Assembly: GCF_019649055.1 (NCBI RefSeq)
Contig: NW_026570305.1
Span: 496,001 to 560,000, forward strand
Direction: 5' to 3'
DNA length: 64,000 nucleotides
Origin: Paramacrobiotus metropolitanus
Lineage: Eukaryota; Tardigrada; Eutardigrada; Parachela; Macrobiotidae
Every line of letters begins with the position of its first letter. The stretch's first letter is position 1. Below the pieces are notes generated by a model. The model made no database searches and had not been told where the DNA came from. It saw nothing but the letters and a program-made list of their open reading frames with translations. Position numbers and translations under genes: made by a program. Of the stretch, positions 23,558-36,336 are shown piece by piece.

Positions 23558-26500
23558 ATGAGTTGCCGTATCCAGCATGCCGGCCCGGCAGCCCTCCACG
23601 GCCACCACGGGCACACCACCGCCGCCCGGGCGCACAACGTCTCCAGCTTGTCAGCCGGCGAACAGGCCCGCGCCGAGAAGCTCTTCGAGGACTTTTGTGC
23701 CGCCGTTTCTTTGAAGCACATTGTGGGATATTTCCAGCAGTTCTGCGAGTGCGTCAAGCTGCGGCCCAACGACTACCGGACCTTCTACGGGCGATTGCGG
23801 GAGCGCATGAGCTTCTCGTGGAAATGGAAGCACTTCCAGAACAAACTCGACAAACGCGCCGCCCAGAAGGAATACGGCAAGGGACAGATTTGTTCCGGCA
23901 ATAAGGTAATTAATTAATTGTAGCACCTGTTAATTAATTGTGTCTTAAGTGATGGCTGAACTTCTTCCTTTCCCTGACCTTCGCTTTTTCTATAGATTTT
24001 TGTCGAGTTTTTATTTTGCGGTGGTTTCATTTATTTTAGCCATTTTCGTGAGCATGAAGGTCCGAGGTCTGTTATCAGGAGTATGTGACAGTGGAAATTG
24101 GCAAAATCCTTTTACACTCTGCTCTGACTGCTGTTGCTCCTTTTACACTCTGTAGGATTTTGTTTCAATTTGATTTTTTGAACTTCCTTTTTTCTGATCG
24201 TGCGAATATTGAGGCATCGCTTTTCCTTCGAATACCGTAGCAATTGTACATTTCTTTTTTTCCCCTGAGAATGAATAAAAATTGAAAGTATCTAGTGGGA
24301 CAAGACCGGTCACCGCTTCATGTCAGTTTCAGAGTAGTTGGTCACTGACAGTTGTTCAGAGAAATCGTAGTACAGTGGAACATTGTTGCTTGGTTAACGG
24401 CCTAACCATCCATTCTGTATGTACATAATTTCCGGGGCGTATTGTTAACTTGTTGGTTACTGATTTGCGAAGTTTTTTTATGTGCTGATCGAACAAGATG
24501 TGGAATCGGTTTTAGAAAATATTTTATTTCTTCCCGATTGTTTTCGTATCAAAAGGCAATTAGATTGTGTGTTTTTGAGTGCAGATGTATTTTTTCGGTG
24601 GAGTGCGATGATGAGTGTTTTGGGATGGCTCGGTGGTGTCTGTTTGTGAGCAAATATATATCGGTTAGTCGGTTAATCGCGGCTTAAGTCGGCGCGTGTG
24701 TGTGAGAGCGCGACGGGTTTGGTGATGCGGCCATTCGGGACTTGTTGACTGATTGCGCAAAGGGACTAGTCAGGCACGTTGTCGGCGCAATCAGCTGCTG
24801 TTGACGTTGGCGGTCAAAGAACTGCCATTATTTAATCAAGTGCAGTCCCTGCGTCGCCGCCAAGTAAAATTTATCCTCGGCGTGCGCCTCATCAACTGCT
24901 AAGAAAGCACTTGTCAGTTTATTGATTGACTTTTGAAGGGAATTCCCGGGACGGTTGCGCAATGTTTGAATTATTGGGCAATTTGTAGGGATTTTGTTGT
25001 TCAAACTACCAGAGCCACCGTTTTTTTCAACGATCTGGATAACGTTTTTTTAACATTCGGCGATACAAATTTTACAAATTTGAAACAAATCAAGGACTTC
25101 AAGAGATATTTGAGTGTGGTCGTTAAATTATGTTTAAACTATTTAAATCATTTAAAATTGCGCCAAATTGTGTACAAACTTACGAAAACAATTAATCAGA
25201 ATTTTAAATACTTTTTTGGATTGATCTTGTTCTGCATTTGCTTTTACGCAGTTTTCTTTCCAGGTTTTAATTGTGGGCGCTGGACCGTGCGGCTTGCGAA
25301 TGGCCGTTGAAGCGGCGTTATTGGGCGCCAAAGTCGTTGTTGTGGAAAAGCGCGACCGGTTTTCCCGCAATAATGTCCTGCATTTGTGGCCGTTTGTGAT
25401 CACTGATCTCCTCAATTTGGGTGCCAAAAAATTCTACCCGAAATTCTGCAGCGGAAACGTCGATCATATAAGTGAGAGCCGAATATTTTTGTTAACACTG
25501 TTGCAACGGAATTAGGTTATTTATCAGTTCTTCAAGAGGACACATTGCCGGATATATTATTTGAGTTTCTATTATGTTCAGGATTTTGGAACATGTCCGT
25601 ATGCTTGTTAAAATGCATTATGAATATGATACTCGATTTATTCCCTCGATACTACATTTATTTTTATCACAGGTATTCGGATCCTACAGTGTATTCTGCT
25701 GAAAATGGCCCTGCTTTTGGGCGTGGAATTCCACTACGGTGTATCCTTCATCAATTACATCGAACCGCCGGAATACGACGGTGCCGATTGCACGGGGTGG
25801 CGGGCCGAAGTCCATCCGGCGGACCACACCGTGGCCAGTTACGAGTTCGACGTGCTGGTGGGCGCCGACGGACGGAGGAACACGCTGCAGGGATTTCAGC
25901 GCAAAGTCTTTCGCGGGATGCTGGCCATTGTAAGTTCACACACTGTTTCGGTGACGAGTTTATTTTCCATTTTTAACGAAAATACGCTACGTAACGCTTT
26001 CAGAAATCTTGCGTTTTCATTATTAATGTTTGCTACTCTGTTACATCCAGAAATCGTAGTGTATTGGCGCGAGATCCGGAATTGGCTCGAGATCCGGAAT
26101 TTGAACGTTCTAATTTGAAATTCCTTGATGTAATATTTTCAGAATGAGCTTCGATAAATGGTTGTTCTTTCAATTTTTCCCTTGAAGTTCGGTTTTTTAA
26201 AATGGCAGGAATTTTGCTTTGCAGGCAATAACAACTAATTTCATCAATCGGAACACGGCGGAGGAGAACCGGGTGGAGGAGATCAGCGGCGTGGCGCGCA
26301 TCTACAACCAACAGTTCTTCCGCGATCTGTACAACGACTGCGGCATCGATCTGGAGAACATCGTCTACTACCGCGACGCGACGCACTACTTCGTCATGAC
26401 GGCCAAGAAGGCCAGTCTCCTGGCCAAGGGCGTCCTCAGACAGGTACGCGTAACATTGGGACGGTTGCAGAATGCGGTACTCATTAAAGGCGAATAAAAT

Positions 26501-29500
26501 CGAAAGGCGCATGATGTTTTCTTCTATGCCCGTTGCACGTTCAGAAGCACAGTGCGTGCCGCTAAATGGCGACGGAGTGAAGGAAACTATTGTAGAATGT
26601 AGATTACGGGCTCGTGAAATTATTCATCGGATATTCCGAATGGAATGGGAGACGTTATATTAAAAATAATTCATTGATGTCTGTGCTCGAAAGAAAATTT
26701 GGTTTCGTTAGATTTTTATTTTTACTCTTATACTAAATTCAACATTTGTTGACGGTTTTTATCTTTCGGGTTCTTTTTGTAGGATTTTATGGAAGTTGAA
26801 AAGCTATTGCATCGCGACAACATCGACAGACAAGCCCTCAACAACTACGCGCTGGAGGCCGCCAAATTCTCCACCGGCAATCGTCTTCCCGCTTACGATT
26901 TCGCCATTAATCCGCACGGCGATCCCGACGTGTCGGTGTTTGACTTTACCAACATGTACGCGGCCGAGAACGCCTGTCGCATTGTGGAACGCCGCGGACA
27001 CCGGCTGATGATCAACCTCGTTGGTGACAGTCTCATCGAGGTAACTATAAATCTGATCCTGTTCATGGTTTTTCTAAAATAATGTTATAAAAATTATTTA
27101 CAAAAGTTTGTTTTTATGGATGATAATAATTACCTTTGTGATTACTCTCCCAATGACGATCACTTTCAGATGTTGGTTAAATATCTGTGGATGTTTGTGT
27201 TATGATTTAACAACCAGTTACCATAAAATTCCATAATCATCATATGCTGTTGTAGAAGATTGGCTTTAAAGAATTGGTTCTGGTATCCAGTGCAAGTAGA
27301 TATTCCCGTTACTGTGGTCTTAAAACCCTTTAAGAGTTTATTGGATATTTTTTTTAAAAATTATTTCCGTTGGTATGAGGTTTATTTTGGGATAAAACGG
27401 GACCAGGCGCTAGTTGTAGGCTCGCTGGGATCGTGCATGTCCAGCTAATTTATTTTTCCATTCTTGTAGCCGTTTTGGCCGCTGGGCACCGGTTGCGCAC
27501 ACGGATTTCTGGGCGTTTTGGATGCGGCGTGGATGTTGCGCTTCTGGGGATTGGGAACGCGGACGCCGCTGCAGATGATTGTCGAGCGAGAGGCCATTTA
27601 CCGGAGTCTGTCCAGCATCAAGGACGAACATCTCCTGAAGAACTACTCCAATTATTCCATCGATCCCGTCTCGCGATACGTCCATATTGATATATCCAAG
27701 GCCAAGGTGCGTAGTCGGCAGAACACGAACCTTATCTCCCGGGGAATCTGTGGCATGTTATGTGGTTACATATGTCGATGTAGAACGCTGTGATGGTTGA
27801 AAAACTGGTAAAGCAAGAAAAAAAAGTTTATTCGACATTTGCATTGTAACAAATTTGTTCCCGTCACGGCGTTATGTACTATCATACTAAGCGATTTGCC
27901 AATCTACTACGATTCGCTCTCCGTAAAATCCTCCTTCGGTTGCTAAATTGTGAAAATTGGTGTACGTTGTGTAGCCTGTAAGTAAGTATTAATTGAGTTT
28001 TTCGTATTTTATTTTATGGCAAACTGACTTCGGTAATTAATAATCCTGCATAAATATGGTTGCGTTTGTTTTAATATTATTAATGGGTTTGGGCAGGCAT
28101 CAGTATTCATGTGTTGAGCAGCAGCAGAAAATGATATCTGTTGTATAGGTGTTCATCGTGCGTCATCTGCTGGACACGGACTGTCCGGAGAAAGTGGACA
28201 AGAGCGAGTTGCCGGACAACGGGCAGTGGAAGCGCACCGCCGTGACCGGGCACACGCCGAAGCGGCTGCGTCAGCGCCGGGACACCGTGTCGGAGTCGGT
28301 GCTGGTGGACTGGTGCGCCAAGGGGCTGGCCTCGCACGGCATCAGCGTCGACTCGGTCGGACAGTTCTGGGCCACGCCCCTGCCCCTCTGCGCCTTGATA
28401 CACCACTTCCGGCCGGAGTTGTTGTGAGTCTGAGTCTTTTGACCATGAAATTTCAGTTTTTAGAGTCATTTGCATTTTGTTGGTTATTATTTGATTTTGT
28501 TGTCTTGAGTTGTTCCGTTGAACTGTTACGGGTATATTTTGCTTTAAACCTGCTCCTGCTTTTGATTTAATATCGCTGTTCGTATAAATGCTGTTTCTTT
28601 GATTTAATTATGTTTTGCAGAGAAAATTATTACACCTTGGACACGGCAGACGAAGAAACGACGTGGAATCTAGTGAGTTGCAGTAATTTCGTAAAGTACG
28701 GTGTTCGAACGAAGTTCACTGACGAAAATATTCGTTGTGAACATCTCTTAAAGTACACGTTCTGTGTAGATTTTGACCATCTGCGAGAACCAGCTGGGCA
28801 TCGAAGTGCCTTTTACTGCGGCACAAATCCTCCGCGAACGCGAGAACATCGACCGGGAGGTGTTCGGCACGTTACTCCTGCAGTTCTACGACCTGTTCCG
28901 ACGGGAAATACCGGGCGGTGAGTAGAGCCATGATGCAGCACACCGTTATACGTATGGAGCATCGTAGTACATTGGCTTGAGGGATATTTTGAGGCTGTAT
29001 AAGGAATGCATGTACACAAGTATTAAATATGTATTGCAGTGTGGTTCCTGTTTTTTTTTGCTTTTCTGGTGTGATTTCGTCATCTGCGCACAGGTTTTAA
29101 CGGGAAATAATCTTGAATTTGATTTAGACCGTTCCTAGTAGTTAAGTAGAAAAAAGAATTGTTTGAGATAAATATAGATGTAAGAAAACACAGTGAAAGC
29201 TGGAGAACTTATCCCAGGATTTTTTCCGCTTTGCAGAGTTCGTCGCCAATGTCACCATGGACTCCTCGCCCTCCCTGGAAGCCGACCTGCCCCGTCGCGC
29301 CCCCGCTTTCAGCCGGAAAACACCCAGCAGTCCGACGCCAGCGTCGCCGGTTAGCAGCAAACGACGGGTGAGGCATAGGTCACGGTTTGAGTGTGTCTTG
29401 GTGTACGTCGCCTTACTGGCGCTAGTCTGGCTGTATGTCTGTGATCCCTGCCCGCTTGGCGGTCAGCCGCCTCTCGAGAATGCCCACAGACTCGAAACGC

Positions 29501-32500
29501 TGATGCCGTCGCGTGCCGCACCGGTTCTGATCAGTTACGAAGTCCTCTTTGCTCCGCCACTGTTTGTCTAACCTGTTGCATGTGTTCGCTTGTTTTGGGG
29601 GTGATTTTTGCAGGGTTGAGGGTGATTCGTACAACGCGTTTTTGATTGCTCGACTTGTTTTTTATAATGTTCGTCGTTACCAGTAATGCAGTCAATTGGT
29701 GGTTCGAACTCAACGAAAAGTGCTGTGATTGGGGGAGATTTGTCCATGTTTTGATTGTTCCTGTTACTTTGTTCCTGTGGCTGTACGTCTCACGTTGTTG
29801 GTTTGGTTGTTTGTTTTGTTTGCATAACTCTCTGCCTGTGCTTTCCTGTTTTACTTCCGTTTCTCATTGACTTTCCTGTTTTACTTTCCGTTTTTCTGTT
29901 TTGCTGATCAGTGGCGTCGAACATTTTCGACGAACGGCATGATATTAGATTGTTAACACTTTACGCCTTTGTAGTGAAGGTTTTAATGTTGTTGTATACG
30001 TGACTATTGTATTTGTGTTTGCACTTGATACACTATTAATTGATGTCAGAGTCGAGAATTACTGTAATACGTTTTCGCATGAATGCAGTGATTTATGCAG
30101 TCATCACGAGTAATGTAGTACCGTACACCAGTGAATTGTAGTATAGTGGCTAATATTGTATCCACCTGGCTTTCCCTTACAATAAATGTCAGTGGCTGGT
30201 TACTCCCGTGTCTTAGGTTTTTGGTAGCTTTTTCCAGTATCGCTGTCACTACTTGCCACTATAGTGCTCATACTAAAGCTGTTTTTATTTTGTAGCACAT
30301 CGCCGGTCAGGAGATCTCCAAACGGCGTCGGCCTTCCAACAAATCCGACCTGTCGCACACATCTTCTTCCTTATCGCACAAACGCCGCACCAGCATGGAG
30401 CAGATCCAGGTGAACATGGGCGAGAAGATCAAATTCCTGGAGGCCGCCTTCAACCCGCTGCCCAGCCGAGCGCCGCCCGCCCAGTCCGGCGCCCACTGGA
30501 AGAGCAGCGACAATCTGGCCGAGCGGAAGGAGGTCATCGAGCAGAAGATCCGCGGCAGCAGTCTCCACGAGTCGGTCTTAACCGAGAGTAAAGAGAAATT
30601 CCGGCGGAGTTGGTGGAGGAAGTGCGGAGGGAGTTCCGGGACAAGGGAGCCAAGGGGCTGGAGGGGCGGTACCCGGCGGAGCTAGTGAAATTGGTGGTGT
30701 TTCAGGACAGGAAAAGGTACGGGAAGAAACCACATGCGTAGTGTAATCGGAAACTGAAACTAGATAACTGAACTGGTAGCGAAGAAAGAGTTAGTTGGCA
30801 GTATGAGTTAAATTACTTTTGTGTATTTCTTTCTTTACCTTGATAATTTTTGGAAAATTGTGTTATTAAGTTTGGATAAGTTTTCGGTACTTGCACAGTT
30901 GTACTGTTGATCATTTGATATATCGTCATTGTCGTGATATATCGTAGTCCAATGGTTTTAATGCGTTCAGAACCCGTAGGAAAAGCCGTTTAAAATTTGT
31001 GCACGTTTGTGATAATTATTACCCTGTTTTTGGTTTTCTCACCCTGTTTCTTGTCAGAATTGACTGTAAACAGTCGTCCAGTGCCCACGAGCATGATCCG
31101 TGATAGTGAATTATTATTAATACTTAAATCATTTTTTACTTCATTTTGGCTTCGTCGCTTTCTCATATCATTCCGTGTTTTAGATTACTTTTGGCGTTTT
31201 GTATATTTACCTCGGTAATTTTCCTCGTGACAGGGAGATGGTGTTGAAATTATCGGGTGACGACGGGCAGTCGAAATTCGCCGCCATCGACGAGCAGCTG
31301 GCCCGCGCCGACAGCCAACTGCGCGATGGATCCGCTTTATCACGCTCGCCTCGCGGTCACGGCGCGGTGTCGAGCATGGCCGACGACTACCGCAGCGTCA
31401 TCAACATCGCCCCGGTGGCACCCGGCCTCTCGCCGAAGAAGTCGCCCCTCTCGCCGCACAACCTGACGACGGTGCAGGCGTCCAACAGCGAGTGCTACTT
31501 CTGCCACAAACGCGTGTATCTCGCGGAAAGGAAGTCGGTGGAGGGACTCTTCTTCCACCGCACCTGCTTCAAGTGCCACCACTGCAACAAGATGCTGCCC
31601 TTGACGGGCGACTACAGCTTCGACCGGTGAGAACAGTGCAAATAACGTTCTAATTAATAATTGATAGCTTGATTTTTGCTTACAATCTTTGTGTACTCTG
31701 CTGAGAAAAGTTATCTAGCATATGCAGATAGGGATCGTAGTGTAGGGGCGTTGGCAAAATTCGGCAATAATATTGTTATATTACTATAATAATGCTGCAC
31801 GTTTTGATGATGGCTGGCGCCAATTGCTTTTAAATGATTTCTATCCGATTTCGGTAGATGTGACATGGTTTTTTCCAACTTATTTTTTGTCTATATAGCT
31901 ACGATCCCGGCGGCGCGAAATTCTACTGCCCGGCGCACTTCAAATTCCGCAAGCACGACTTCACGCTGCTGCAGTCCCCTCAGAAATCCTCCCGCCCCCC
32001 TTGACCCCGCCCTCCGCCGTCCCCTCCCCCCTGCAGCACTTCCAGCGCTTCCCCAGCCGCGAGGACATCCTCTGCGCCTCGCCGGTGCCCTCGCTGGCCT
32101 CGTCGCGCTACCTGGACGACGACGACAGCGGCGAGGACGATCTGGACGAGGACAACGTCCTGACGCACAACTTCGGCGGGACGACCATCGAGACGGGCGG
32201 GGGCAGTGCCTCCGACAGCGACGACATGGAGCGCGTCTTCGACGGCGACGCGGCGGAGATGGAGGTGGAGGAGTGGCGGAGGAAGCGCGTCGGCAAGATG
32301 CTGCGCGAGCGCGGCGAGTCGGGCTCCAACACCGACAGCAGCTGGGAATCCGGTTAGTACCAGTAAAAGAATCAATAAAATCTAGATGTATTCGAGCAAT
32401 GAATTAGATATCAAGGATCTTGTTTTTGTCTTTATTGCTGAAAAATTTCTGGAAAATATTTCTTGTTTAACTGTGCCACAAATGAAGACATTTTTCGATT

Positions 32501-35500
32501 AACGTCAGCGTCCTTAATGCACGCTTAATCGAATACTGTTGGGTATGTAAGTAATTGTGCAGAGTTAAACAACAAAATTTGCAGGATCATTAATATTTAA
32601 TACTGTACTATGGAAGCAAGCAAGTTAACTATTGTACTAAGCTCAAATTCATTCTTTGAGCGCAGTTCTTGTTGCTTTCCTGCTGTCCAGTAGGTTAAAG
32701 TATGAACTTATTAGCAGTACTTCTACAGTACAAGCGTTTTAAATTGTCTGGTCACAAGAATTTTCTCTGACTATGAAATACGTAGAAGTACAAAAACTTC
32801 TCAAGTACTGATTAATTAATTGTATCTTAGATTTGAAAAAAAATAACGGAGTCCGTTAAATTATTTGAAAATCAATGCATTTTACTATAAGATTCAACAT
32901 TCCAGTGATAGCGTAGCATCGTCAACAACTAGGGTTGCACGAGCTGTAGCCACTATACTACGAATGACGTTGTCATTAACGATTTTGTTGCAGTATTGTG
33001 TGGTTAATGATTGATACTGATTATTCATTATTGAACGTGCAATGAAGCATGACACCTATGTGTTTTTTGCAGGAGAGCCAGTTCAAAACGCGTACGACGA
33101 TTCCTCGGAACCGCTGTGCAACGCGTACGATTCTTCCTCGGACGATTCCGACTCGGACGCCGACCTCCCGGCCACCGTGGTCAAAGTGCCCTCCGAGGAG
33201 CGGCCAGCATTCTCCCCGCCTCCCACCCGCTTCAGCTTCGATATCTTGCCGCATTCCACCGTAAAACCGCACCCTAACGATCTGCACAACGTGCCAACTA
33301 TTTTCGCCAAAGATTACACTCAGTCGCGCAGTTCCCCGCTGACCTCGGTGCGGTCGGACGAAAGCGACACCTTCTTCACGCCCAAGTACTCCTTATCCCC
33401 CCAGCCCACCTTCCCCTTTAGAAAACCGGAAATCAAGTGGGATCAGACCGTCCTGGAGACCTCCCGGCGTCTGCGGGAACTGCGGATGACCGGGCGGGAC
33501 ACGCCCAGTCGGACGGGCTGCGAGTCGGCCGACGAGGTCTTCCACACACCGCGGACGTCCTTCCACGAACGGGATGCCGAGTACCGTCCGGGCACCAGCG
33601 AGTCGAAGGTCTCCGAGGGGAATGACGGGGGCTCCCGTCATTGCGGGAACAACTTGGTCCCGTCGGGAAGTGGGACGGATCCGGTGAGTCGGAAGTTGAG
33701 TTTCGACAGTCCGCCGCGCGAAGACCGCAGTCAGGTGAAGCAGCGCCTGTTGAGTGCGACGCAGGAGCGGAAGGCGGAGGCGCGGGCGAGGGCCAAGCTG
33801 AAGACGGACGAGGAACTGAAGCGCAACAGTCGGCTAAGGGGTCGTCCAGCTCGGAAGGGAGCGACGCGGGGCGGACGTCTAGCGGTGCCAAGGTGATGGT
33901 GGGCGGGGCGCTGAAGGCGGTGGATAGTTCGTCGTCGGACGATGCGGTAAGTCAGCGATTATTGTGCTTTCTGCGAATTTCGTTTGTTTTGCCTTCCTTA
34001 CTACTAAGCCCCTAGCAGAGCATGGTTATCAGCCGCTGTACGCACTGGTCTTGGGGTTGTCATAGGTAGGGTTGAAATCACAATTTCAAAATTTCACATC
34101 CATGCTTCAAATCAAATCATTTAAAATCAAACGAGGGCCCGTTTGAAATGCTTGATTTGAAATGTGATGTGAAAATTTGAAACCACGAAACCACTTGAAA
34201 TGCGGTTGAATCATTAACTGGTGTATATATTTATTGACTATTTCGAATATTTTTACAGTACCCCTGTTTCCTGTTATGTTTTTCGCTTCGTTAGCGGTTA
34301 GCTTCTCCCATTGAATTGTGAGGAGGACGTTTATGGTCATTAGCTGTTGTCGTAGTGTTACGGCTAAATTGGAATGGTAGATCCATTCACTATATAGTAA
34401 TGTGCCGTGTGCACAACGGTGTTAGAGATACTGTAATGATTGTCCGTCAAAATAACGAGTATAAGATTTTTTTGGTTAGCTTTTCTGTACATTCCTTTCG
34501 ATCGCAGGCATTTATTTAGTTTTGCTATAATATTTATAGAATTCGTGCATTTTTTAGTGCAGCATGTTTTCACTACTTTCAGTTGGAGTAAGGAGCGATT
34601 TTCATACAGACTGTATCTAGTATCTACATACTTGCGTCTTGAATAGGAAGCGATATTTGAGCGCCGCACGGCGCAGATCCACGAGAAGAACTTCAAGCAG
34701 GACACGACGAAGATCCTGCATCGCGCGCAGGAAGTGCAGCGTCTGATTGAGGAGACGCAGGTGCGGATTGGCGAACTGGACGAGAAGGCGGCGCAGATTG
34801 AGCGGGCGTTGAAGGGCGACGTGCTGGTCAACGATTCCGAGCAGCAGCTGCAGTCAGACTGGTTCGCGCTCCTCGACGAACAGCGCGCCGCCAACCGGCA
34901 ACTGCAGGAACTCAGATTAACGTAAGTGCGACAACGTTTGCGAGTTTTCTTTATTCATCGTAAATGTAAACGTCGGTTAGTGAATTGGCACTGGATTCTT
35001 TCTATATATTCCATGTTATATATTTTATTCAAAGACAAGACTATTTTTGATGATTTTAATGTCTAATTGAATAAAAAATGTCAATCACTTCCATTGTTAA
35101 AAAAATACGTTTGTTGCGGCCAGCTGCAGTCGGATTTGCTTTGTGGCTGCGAAGAACAACAATGTCGTAGTGCAGTGGCAAATTTTCACTTGGCTTTGAA
35201 TTTCTTAAAATTGTAACACGAAGATAAATGCGCACACGTTACGAGTCTGCCCGGAATTTGTTTATTAGATTAGATTAGATTATCAAATTCCAATATTTTC
35301 TCTGCCACTGCATTCGCGTAAGCAGTGCCACTTCATTTTTGTTTGGCTAAATTGCCGTTTCGTTGATTCAGAGCGGAGAAACTGCAGCTGGAAGACCGGG
35401 CGCGGCGCGCTCAAGAACAACTGCGTCTGTTGATGGGCATCGACGACAGCCAGAAGAACGACGAACAGAAAGCAGACGAAGCGCGGCTGATGAACGAACT

Positions 35501-35827
35501 CATGGATATTCGTTACGCCAAAATGGACAACGAAGAGAAACTGAAACGGCTGCCGGCAAGGTCAGTAACTTGCGGGTTCGAAACATCATTGTGAATAACT
35601 TTGCACTAACGATAATGTTGTACATTTTTATGGTCACGGTTATAAAAATAATTGGGAGCTGAATTTTTATTTTTCGTGAACTGAATTTTTACTGACGGAG
35701 GCCAGAGTTTTTTATTGTACTTTGTGGTTTATTTTAGCGTAGGAATGTTCTTCACTCTTTTCGTTTATCTTATTTTTTCCCTGATTATTGCAGCTCGGGA
35801 AACGCTTCCGTCGTGAATGTTCGCTGA
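23558..35827 (+). CDS. Mical: MICAL copy 1: flavin monooxygenase-CH-LIM-bMERB protein, with frame breaks
   Basis: Seventeen coding exons with consistent GT-AG borders: 23558-23905, 25264-25471, 25673-25929, 26225-26443, 26783-27040, 27470-27706, 28149-28423, 28621-28672, 28770-28917, 29237-29367, 30296-30716, 31234-31626, 31899-32352, 33073-33946, 34647-34921, 35372-35560 and 35794-35827, about 1,590 residues in all. Exons 1-6 are the FAD domain ([53 protein letters not shown]), which oxidises actin methionines. Exons 7-9 resemble the CH domain. Exons 12-13 form the LIM domain ([14 protein letters not shown] to FYCPAHF). Exon 14 is Ser/Pro-rich. Exons 15-16 are the C-terminal coiled coil that in MICALs binds Rab8-family proteins. 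Three faults break the frame: a lost base near 30602, a stop at 32002, and a lost base near 33840. All three lie in or beside short homopolymers, so sequence error is as likely as decay. Confidence 0.85.
24650..24935 (+). promoter_or_regulatory. Conserved non-coding element in MICAL intron 1 (copy 1)
   Basis: About 280 bp without an ORF. By eye it matches 47735-48015 in copy 3 at well over 90%, although intron sequence on either side is much less alike. It is GC-richer than the intron and includes CGGTTAATCGCGGCTTAAG and a CAGTCCCTGCG stretch. Copy 2 lacks it. An enhancer, alternative promoter or structured RNA are possible. Confidence 0.6.
29368..29571 (+). CDS. Mical: Read-through extension of MICAL exon 10 encoding a hydrophobic tail
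   Basis: If the donor after 29367 is ignored, the exon-10 frame stays open for 67 more codons to a TAA at 29569. The tail contains a strongly hydrophobic stretch ([15 protein letters not shown]) flanked by RHRSR on one side. Copy 3 has the same extension (52104-52307). About ten base differences separate the two, roughly half synonymous, with no indel, while flanking intron sequence has diverged by substitutions and indels. This supports selection on coding. An intron-retention isoform would have monooxygenase and CH domains but end in a membrane anchor before LIM. Confidence 0.6.
   Translation: MRHRSRFECVLVYVALLALVWLYVCDPCPLGGQPPLENAHRLETLMPSRAAPVLISYEVLFAPPLFV
32002..32004 (+). other. Mical: In-frame stop just after the LIM domain (copy 1)
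   Basis: Reading on from [13 protein letters not shown] the frame meets TGA at 32002. The acidic region that follows ([11 protein letters not shown], then [11 protein letters not shown]) is open only one base out of frame. The same arrangement occurs in copy 2 at 41803, at an aligned position next to runs of C. Confidence 0.8.
34073..34205. mobile_element. Foldback (inverted-repeat) element in MICAL intron 14
   Basis: Two imperfect arms of about 60 bp meet at a central GGGCCC (34135-34140). The left arm has TTCACATCCATGCTTCAAATC and the right arm its near reverse complement. Absent from copy 2. It looks like an AT-rich MITE or foldback insertion; no clear target duplication was identified. 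Confidence 0.5.
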
Positions 35828-36300
35828 AGCGATCTGGATTTGTGGGACTGAGTTCGAGCGGCGTTTGATCCTGTTTGTAATTTTAATTTTAGAATTTCTA
35901 ATAATTATAACTTTCCATTCCGCGATGGATTTCGGTATTTTGTGATGGAGTGCTCAAAGTGCGGAAATGATTTCGCCGTTGTTTGCCAAGATGTTGTGAA
36001 TACTGCGCAATGCATTTGCTGTGCACACAGCATGACGCTGACCAGTTGTTCGTCCTTGTTGACCTTTTCCACTCTGTGCTGCGATGTCGCGTAATCTGCC
36101 TTTGATTTCGGTTGTTTCCGCCGGTTTTGTTTTCTAATGTTAATTTTGATCTTGTTTTTGTGATGTTCGTCGTTGATTTCTTTTCAGGTTTTTGTACAAT
36201 TTCCCCGCTGTTGACTGGATTTTCGCACCGAATGAGTTCGAGCTGCGAAACATTTTCAGCGAACTGATAGAATCGTGAATAAAAGCAGAATCTAAACTGA
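35828..36300 (+). terminator. Mical: MICAL copy 1 3' UTR and polyadenylation signal
   Basis: Sequence after the stop is closely matched by 46068-46550 after copy 2, better than most introns match. An AATAAA lies at 36278-36283 (46529-46534 in copy 2), in GTGAATAAAAGCAG, and is the likely poly(A) signal. Confidence 0.55.
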
Positions 36301-36336
36301 ATTGTTATGAGTGAAACTGTGATAAAGAATTGCAGG

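Noticed and set aside
29699-29712. GGTTCGAACTC, a B-box-like site in intron 10
   Set aside because: No A box or acceptor stem in place, and the copy 3 counterpart has changed to GGTTCAAACTC. Probably chance.
31340-32375. Long open frames antisense to MICAL exons 12-14
   Set aside because: GC-rich coding exons produce antisense ORFs; these have no domain and do not respect splice sites.
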